NCBI GenBank assembly: GCA_947588665.1
Contig: CANPYU010000029.1
Span: forward strand, 1 to 10,603
Length of the DNA: 10,603 nt
Source of the DNA: an uncultured Bacilli bacterium
GTDB lineage: Bacteria > Bacillota_I > Bacilli_A > RF39 > UBA660
Direction: 5' to 3'
The notes beneath the pieces were generated by a model that worked only from the letters and a program-made list of their open reading frames with translations, was not told the DNA's origin and did not search any database. Every line of letters starts with the position of its first letter. Positions within the stretch are counted from its first letter, which is position 1. The position numbers and the translations under genes are program-made. Of the stretch, positions 5,959 to 10,603 are shown piece by piece.

Positions 5959-7296
5959 TTACTTTTTATTCTCTTGAAATTCAATTTTAAAATGTTTTCT
6001 AAATATCTCTCTACTAATATCTAATAAAACACTTAAATTATCTTTATCTCCTTTAAAACTATCAAAACTTTTATAATAATTAAAAGGATAATTAATTTTT
6101 ACTTGATAACCAAAAGAAAGAGTTATTTTTCTTGTTTTTAAAGAACCATCATATTTGTCTTTAATAATATCTCCTAAATTATTATAATTACCTACTCTTT
6201 TTTCAAAGTCATCTATTCCCTCATATCTATGCGCATATTTTTTAACTAAACTTTTCATCTCATCTAAATCCCCATTATCTAAAGTTTTATCATAAACATA
6301 ATTATGAATATCTCTAACTAATAAATAAGGTATTAATTTAATATTAGCATGATATTTTTTTAAATCTTTATCTATATTATTTATTAACTTTTCTAATATT
6401 TCTTTATTCTTTACAAACTCTAAAAAAAGATTAGCTTCTCTAATTGTCTCTCCACTCCAAAAACTTACTTCTAAATCATAAGAAGTTTTATTAAAATTTA
6501 TTTCTAATCTATCTGTAAACTCTCCCTTTAATTTTAAATAAGGATATTCTTTAAATTTCCCATATTCCAAATTATTATCTAAAGCATAATTCTTTATTAA
6601 ATTTTCTAAACGTATTTTAATCTTATTTATATCTATATTATTACTTTTTATTATCTCATTTATATAATATCTAAAATATTCTTTAAAGTTTTTTTGTAAA
6701 TATTCTCTAAAATCTTTAATCAGAATATTATTCTTATTTTCTAAAAATCTTGTAATATCATTCCACTTTAAATTAAAATCTACTTCTTTTGTTACTTCTC
6801 TTCCTAAAAAATTACTAACTTGCTTAATTACTTCTCTAGTTGCTTCCTCTATTTTATCATCTCTTTTAGCTTCAATAAAAATTAAACTTGCATCACTTGT
6901 AAGTATCACTATATCAGGAATAGTTTCACTATCTTCTTTATTAACATTATCTTTAATATTAGTATCTCTAAAATAACTACTAGTTAATGTCCCAAAATAT
7001 ATATCTTTAATCTCGATATTTTCTTTTTTTAAGTATTCTTTAATAGTCATAACTTTTCTTTGAAATATTACTTTTTTAATATTAGTATTTTTTAATTTAG
7101 GACTAATAAACTCTAATATATTTTTTTGAAATTCTCTAAAATCAGCTTTATCCTCACTCAAAAATCTCGCGATAACTCTTGTTAAATTATTCTCTATTAA
7201 TCTTCTTTCATTCTGAGTATAATCCTCTTTATCTTTTCCTATATGATTACTGTGATATGCCCAGAATATATTAAGATGTTCATTATCTATGTTCAT
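5959..7296 (-). CDS. PD-(D/E)XK nuclease-like protein
   Basis: This 445-aa, lysine- and asparagine-rich, apparently cytosolic protein has a PD-(D/E)XK signature. It has PDIVIL (127-132; D128), then FIEAKRDD (140-147; E142 and K144) on the next strand. An N-terminal helix with NERRLIENNLTR (29-40) resembles the first active-site helix with a conserved glutamate. Residues 150-445 are mostly charged helices with no family I recognise. Such proteins often belong to restriction, phage-defence or DNA-repair functions, but none is proven here. The start ATG has GGGAG 7 nt upstream and overlaps the end of the methyltransferase gene by 14 nt. No partner subunit of a known defence system is visible nearby. 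Confidence 0.65.
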   Translation of the reverse strand: MNIDNEHLNIFWAYHSNHIGKDKEDYTQNERRLIENNLTRVIARFLSEDKADFREFQKNILEFISPKLKNTNIKKVIFQRKVMTIKEYLKKENIEIKDIYFGTLTSSYFRDTNIKDNVNKEDSETIPDIVILTSDASLIFIEAKRDDKIEEATREVIKQVSNFLGREVTKEVDFNLKWNDITRFLENKNNILIKDFREYLQKNFKEYFRYYINEIIKSNNIDINKIKIRLENLIKNYALDNNLEYGKFKEYPYLKLKGEFTDRLEINFNKTSYDLEVSFWSGETIREANLFLEFVKNKEILEKLINNIDKDLKKYHANIKLIPYLLVRDIHNYVYDKTLDNGDLDEMKSLVKKYAHRYEGIDDFEKRVGNYNNLGDIIKDKYDGSLKTRKITLSFGYQVKINYPFNYYKSFDSFKGDKDNLSVLLDISREIFRKHFKIEFQENKK

Positions 7297-8158
7297 CTTT
7301 CATCTCCCATCTAGCATATATTCCACAAGGTAAAACTAACTTAGAATTTTTAAGAGGTAACCCCAGTTCATCACTACTAATAACTCCTTCATATTTCGTA
7401 TTTACATATAAATATAATAAATCTTCTAAAACATATTTAGATAAACCAGTCGTATAACTATTAATAATAAAAAGAATAGGCTCTTCACTAAGTAATTCCG
7501 CACAATCTTTAATTAAGGCATCTAAATCTTGTTCAATATTCCATACTTCACTTTTACTTCCTCTTCCAAATGAAGGTGGGTCCATTATAATAATGTCATA
7601 TTTATTTCCCCTTCTTATTTCTCTTTTAACAAATTTCCTTACATCATCAACCAAAAAGTGCACTGTTTTATTTTCTAAATTATTGAGCTTAACATTTTCT
7701 TTAGCCCAATCAATCATCCCTCGTGATGCATCAACATGTATTACACTCGCTCCTTCACTTAAAGCCGCGATGGTAGCCCCTCCTGTATAGGCAAATAAAT
7801 TTAACACTTTAACTTTTCTTTTAGCCTCTCTAATTTTCTTTCTAATTAAATCCCAATTATAAGCTTGTTCAGGGAACAAACCTGTATGTTTAAATCCCAT
7901 TAATTTTAAATTAAATTTTAAATCTTTGTATGCGACAATCCAAGAAGCCGGCATATCTTTATTAATTTGCCAAGCACCACCACCAGTTTTACTTCTGCTA
8001 TATCTTGCATGCACATCATTCCATAAATTAGTTTGTTCTAAATTCCAAATAATCTGCGGGTCTGGTCTTACCAAAAAATATTTATTCCATCTCTCTAATT
8101 TTTCCCCATGAGCCATATCAAGTATTTCATAATCTTCAAAATCCCTAATTACTTGCAT
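7283..8158 (-). CDS. Class I SAM-dependent rRNA-type methyltransferase (RlmI/RlmK-like)
   Basis: This 291-aa protein belongs to the Methyltrans_SAM family (PF10672-like) of 23S rRNA methyltransferases. Motif I is NLFAYTGG (120-127), motif II HVDAS (141-145), and motif IV DPPSFGRG (193-200). TGLFPEQAYNW (92-102) precedes the Rossmann domain. The N-terminal PUA domain of RlmI is absent. DPPSF, rather than the NPPY or DPPY of DNA adenine methyltransferases, supports an RNA substrate, but the target base is not deducible. The start ATG has a strong GAGGAG ribosome binding site 8 nt upstream. The gene overlaps its upstream and downstream neighbours by 14 nt each, consistent with a tightly coupled operon. 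Confidence 0.88.
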   Translation of the reverse strand: MQVIRDFEDYEILDMAHGEKLERWNKYFLVRPDPQIIWNLEQTNLWNDVHARYSRSKTGGGAWQINKDMPASWIVAYKDLKFNLKLMGFKHTGLFPEQAYNWDLIRKKIREAKRKVKVLNLFAYTGGATIAALSEGASVIHVDASRGMIDWAKENVKLNNLENKTVHFLVDDVRKFVKREIRRGNKYDIIIMDPPSFGRGSKSEVWNIEQDLDALIKDCAELLSEEPILFIINSYTTGLSKYVLEDLLYLYVNTKYEGVISSDELGLPLKNSKLVLPCGIYARWEMKDEHR

Positions 8159-8681
8159 TACTATTACTCCTCATTAAATACATAACTAAAGGGTCAATCA
8201 TATCTAATATACTATTAACTAAGAAAAAAGAACCAATCATTATAATTTGCACACTACTATCATACATTAAATTTAAGCTAAATATCAAACCCGTAGTTAA
8301 AAAGACAAATAAAATAAACAATCTTAATATCCACATCTTATTTTCTCTATCATGATAAAAATCAGCTTTTTTAAGTTTAATTAATGAACTAACACCTAAC
8401 CAAATAAGCAATATTAAAGCTAAATTCTTAGTAGATAATTCCATATAATGAATAGCAATCAAACCAGCAAGTGAAATAGCTCCTGTAAGTAAACTTTCAT
8501 AATCTTTCTCTTTAATAATTAAAATAAAACTACTTAACTTAATTAAAGTATAAAAACCAAAGATAATTGTCAAAACAAGTTTAACATTATCAATACCAAA
8601 TGTTGGCAATAATAAAACCACACAAGTTAAAATCATAAGTGACAAACTAGATATAAAATCCACAATTTCTTTTTTTTTCAT
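8145..8681 (-). CDS. Small multi-pass membrane protein (HdeD/DUF308-like)
   Basis: This is a hydrophobic protein of 178 aa from the chosen start (MKKKEIVDF). It has about six predicted membrane helices arranged in short pairs, ending in a polar SNSNASN tail. The look is that of the HdeD/DUF308 family, but sequence motifs are weak and the role is unknown. I chose the ATG at 8681 because GAGGTG lies 7 nt upstream. The longer in-frame ATG at 8717 would place an extended -10 box (TGGTATAAT, 8709-8701) inside the coding region. It is the first gene of the operon with the methyltransferase, nuclease-like protein and SpoVS. Confidence 0.7.
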   Translation of the reverse strand: MKKKEIVDFISSLSLMILTCVVLLLPTFGIDNVKLVLTIIFGFYTLIKLSSFILIIKEKDYESLLTGAISLAGLIAIHYMELSTKNLALILLIWLGVSSLIKLKKADFYHDRENKMWILRLFILFVFLTTGLIFSLNLMYDSSVQIIMIGSFFLVNSILDMIDPLVMYLMRSNSNASN

Positions 8682-8700
8682 CGTATAACACCTCAAAACA

Positions 8701-8709
8701 ATTATACCA
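8701..8709 (-). promoter_or_regulatory. Extended -10 promoter element for the 8681-5655 operon
   Basis: TGGTATAAT on the minus strand is a perfect extended -10. No good -35 is seen. Transcription would start near 8694, leaving a leader of only about 13 nt that begins at the ribosome binding site GAGGTG (8694-8689). That is short but possible. Confidence 0.55.
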
Positions 8710-8719
8710 TATTCCAATC

Positions 8720-8745
8720 AAAAAGAATAGAGATAAACCCTATTC
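8720..8745 (-). terminator. Intrinsic terminator after the surface-protein gene
   Basis: On the minus strand GAATAG (8745-8740), a 9-nt loop, then CTATTC (8730-8725), followed by TTTTT. The stem is AT-rich and only 6 bp, so it is moderate. It is the last of three hairpins after the gene and lies just before the next operon's promoter. Confidence 0.6.
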
Positions 8746-8756
8746 CCGTATTAAGA

Positions 8757-8812
8757 TAGACCGTAAGGATTGGTCTACTTGCCAATAGATTATATGAAGC
8801 ACTACTGGCAAG
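8757..8812 (-). repeat. Two stem-loops in the 3' region of the surface-protein gene
   Basis: The first, next to the stop codon, pairs CTTGCCA (8778-8784) with TGGCAAG (8806-8812). The stem extends by TAG/CTA after one mismatch. The second pairs TAGACC (8757-8762) with GGTCTA (8772-8777) around a 9-nt loop. Neither is followed by a T-tract on the minus strand. They may stabilise the mRNA end, or act as DNA structure if the adjacent gene region is a retrohoming target. Confidence 0.65.
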
Positions 8813-8813
8813 A

Positions 8814-10603
8814 TTAATTAGTTTCTACTATATAAGGATTAGTTCTTGAACCCTCCGTTCCCCCTCCAGATGTTGTTAATTTTGTATCAGCTTTCAGATT
8901 TATTACTGGGCGCACACCAGTGCTAGTGTAGAGCACGTAGTCGTAGCTGAGGCCGCCATTATTATACACAATGAACACGTAAGCATTGCTGCCGTAAAAG
9001 CTAGACGGAGACATTGTCCAGTAGTATTGGTTCGTATATAACCAATAACCATTATTTGTTTTTCCTGCAAATCCTCCCGCATAAATAACTTCGTCCATCG
9101 TTATTAATCCGACTGGTACTGGTAAAGCATTATTTCCTTCTATTGTCGTTCCATTGCTTCCTTTGGTTCCTCCGCTCGTTGCACTTGGTCCAGTATATAA
9201 ATCTCTTTTTCTTGATGTATCATCTGTTCCACATTTTAGTGTTGGTTTTTGTTCATCTGTTCTATAACTTATACTACTTGTTTGCCATACTCTATCTAAT
9301 CCCGCATATCCTGATTGTTGCTTTCCATATCCTAGACCTGTATAACCTCCATGGTTTCCAGTTGCTAAATTCGTATCACTACAGAATCCTGTATCTACAT
9401 CAATATATTTCTCTGCTAATGTAGATAAATTTGTATCTTGTTCATACCATAATTCTATTTGAGTAAGTATGGTACTTTTTTCACTGCTACTTGTTACCTT
9501 ATGAGCATTATCAAAACTATCAGATGTTTCTGGATCATTATTATACATATATCCTACATATTTATTGTCATTATATGTCTCGTTAAACTTTACTGCTCTT
9601 GGATATGAAGTATTCCCAGCATTTTGTGTTGGATTTATCATTGTTTCCTCTCCAGTTGTACTTGGTGCTTCTTTTGTACTACTACTCGTCCCTGCATATA
9701 TTAACCTTAAAGTTCCATTACCATTGATTCGAATAATTCGCCACCAAATATATTGATTACTATTCTTGGTATCTTGGCCAAACACTACCCAGTTATTATC
9801 AACTGACCCGCGATATACATAACTATCGCCAAAATCATCTTCTACTTTATAGATACCATTTTCATTCATTCCACAATTACTTCCACATGATGTACCTGTT
9901 ATTTTTCCTACTTCTCCTAGTGAATATTGTTTTAACATTGCTAATGTTCTTTCACTTGGAGTTTCAAAGAATAAATAACACTCTGTTCCACTTGATTTTA
10001 AATCTGTTACTAATAAACCATTTTTATTATTATCCCAACTTGGTTTTGCTCCATTACTACAAGTACTCTTTTCAGTATTTAATATATATCCGTCTAATGG
10101 TATATCTTTTTGTTCGTCATATTCCCCTGTTTCTTCATTATAGACATTAATGGCTAGAATATTTATATCCGGTTCAATATATGATGGTTCTACTGTTACT
10201 TCTCCTTCAAAACCACTTCCCATATCTGAATTTTGATTAGTATCTAAATTAGGATATTCTAACACTACATAATAATACCATGATGTGCCTTTTGAAGTTG
10301 AAGTGATAAATTCATTTTGAGCTAGTGTTACTGTTATTTCTGAACCATTTCCTTTTATTGTTCCATTTCCTATAGATTCTCCAAGTGAAGAAAGATTTGA
10401 TATTTCACATTCTTCATATAGCATTTGACCACCAGAAACGTTTTTCTTTACTTGATTACAACTTGATTTAACTTCTAATTTATCACTTACTTTATATACT
10501 GTAAACTTTAAATCAGTATTTAAATTATTACTTCCCTTCCATATTAAATTGTATGGAATAAGCTCATTATTACCAGTCGCGGTTACTGTAATTGCCGATA
10601 CAT
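8814..10603 (-). CDS. Large extracellular-type protein, C-terminal part (start beyond window)
   Basis: The frame is open to the right edge, giving at least 595 residues. An ATG at 10424 is internal, since codons upstream continue in frame (for example SCNQVKKNVSGG), so this is a partial gene. The protein is rich in Ser, Thr, Asn, Gly and Tyr, poor in Lys, and contains scattered cysteines, suggesting secretion and beta-rich domains. Its first part resembles Ig-like or beta-sandwich repeats. The middle contains YIWWRIIRINGNGTLRLIYAG, a motif I associate with surface proteins of gut Bacillota. The C-terminal domain (WTMSPSS..., then GVRPVINL) resembles the DUF6273 or C-type-lectin-like type. No LPXTG or C-terminal membrane segment is present, so any anchor must be N-terminal. 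A GC-rich, NNY-codon patch at 8907-9026 stands out. Function is unknown; adhesion or ligand binding is inference. Confidence 0.85.
   Translation of the reverse strand, partial: VSAITVTATGNNELIPYNLIWKGSNNLNTDLKFTVYKVSDKLEVKSSCNQVKKNVSGGQMLYEECEISNLSSLGESIGNGTIKGNGSEITVTLAQNEFITSTSKGTSWYYYVVLEYPNLDTNQNSDMGSGFEGEVTVEPSYIEPDINILAINVYNEETGEYDEQKDIPLDGYILNTEKSTCSNGAKPSWDNNKNGLLVTDLKSSGTECYLFFETPSERTLAMLKQYSLGEVGKITGTSCGSNCGMNENGIYKVEDDFGDSYVYRGSVDNNWVVFGQDTKNSNQYIWWRIIRINGNGTLRLIYAGTSSSTKEAPSTTGEETMINPTQNAGNTSYPRAVKFNETYNDNKYVGYMYNNDPETSDSFDNAHKVTSSSEKSTILTQIELWYEQDTNLSTLAEKYIDVDTGFCSDTNLATGNHGGYTGLGYGKQQSGYAGLDRVWQTSSISYRTDEQKPTLKCGTDDTSRKRDLYTGPSATSGGTKGSNGTTIEGNNALPVPVGLITMDEVIYAGGFAGKTNNGYWLYTNQYYWTMSPSSFYGSNAYVFIVYNNGGLSYDYVLYTSTGVRPVINLKADTKLTTSGGGTEGSRTNPYIVETN
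8907..9026 (-). other. Compositionally distinct cassette, candidate variable region of a DGR target
   Basis: From YYWTMSP to GVRP, codon choice changes abruptly. Of the 28 codons at 9002-8919, 25 end in C or T, the exceptions being three GTG, and 16 end in C. Flanking codons favour T and A endings. My hand count gives about 50% GC for 8905-9000, far above the surroundings. The patch ends at a GC-rich stretch (GTGTGCGCCCA) that could act as an initiation-of-homing site. Runs of AGC, TAC, GGC and CTC codons are what adenine mutagenesis of AAC codons would give. No reverse transcriptase or template repeat is in the window. Confidence 0.45.

Noticed and set aside
5959..8158. Methyltransferase plus nuclease as a restriction-modification pair
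   Set aside because: The methyltransferase has DPPSF and NLFAYTGG, typical of rRNA methyltransferases, and no target recognition domain. Adjacency alone does not make an RM system.
8682..8717. Longer start for the membrane protein at 8717
   Set aside because: The extra 12 codons contain an extended -10 box and the ribosome binding site of the ATG at 8681.
9143..10150. Plus-strand frames (9143-9424, 9565-9756, 9887-10150) opposite the surface-protein gene
   Set aside because: They are antisense to a long real frame. Their Leu/Phe/Tyr-rich content follows from the Asn/Thr/Ser-rich coding strand.
10424..10424. ATG at 10424 as the true start of the surface protein
   Set aside because: The frame continues upstream in coding-like sequence to the window edge, no ribosome binding site precedes this ATG, and it falls in the middle of a cysteine-containing beta-rich region.

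Overview
The window is AT-rich DNA that reads cleanly in the standard code. UGA acts as a stop (for example at the end of the transglycosylase-like gene), so a code-4 mycoplasma is unlikely. SpoVS, a DUF1292 protein, a YnbB-type PLP enzyme, tRNA genes with encoded CCA and GAGG-type ribosome binding sites point to a low-GC member of the Bacillota. A gut-type Bacilli lineage is most likely, but that is inference.

Left part (1-1275): two 59-bp direct repeats, each with an internal inverted repeat and a -10-like hexamer, precede a tyrosine-recombinase integrase on the + strand. The integrase reads toward the 3' end of a tRNA-Lys gene. This looks like one end of an integrated element whose body lies to the left of the window. 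Short 11-bp repeats and a tRNA-operon terminator lie between the integrase and the tRNA.

tRNA operon (1276-2004, - strand): a strong consensus promoter drives Val(TAC), Thr(TGT), Tyr(GTA), Gln(TTG) and Lys(TTT), ending at a clear intrinsic terminator. The tRNA-Thr gene is split in its anticodon loop by a 255-nt group I intron with recognisable P1, P2, P3, P4, P6 and P7 pairings and no internal endonuclease gene.

Metabolic and cell-wall operon (5611-2072, - strand): DUF1292 protein, membrane-anchored lytic-transglycosylase-like protein, SDR oxidoreductase and YnbB-like PLP enzyme. The genes overlap or lie within a few bases of each other.

Second operon (8709-5632, - strand): small multi-pass membrane protein, RlmI/RlmK-like RNA methyltransferase, PD-(D/E)XK nuclease-like protein and SpoVS. 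Two 14-nt gene overlaps occur, and an intrinsic terminator overlaps the spoVS stop codon.

Right part (8720-10603, - strand): the C-terminal 595 residues of a large, apparently surface-exposed protein whose start lies beyond the window. A patch of about 120 bp near its C-terminus differs sharply from its surroundings in GC content and codon choice, with nearly all NNY codons. It precedes a conserved GVRP motif, which resembles the variable region of a diversity-generating retroelement (DGR) target. Three hairpins follow the gene, the last with a T-tract.

The two best candidates for novelty are the group I intron in tRNA-Thr(UGU) and the putative hypervariable cassette in the surface protein.
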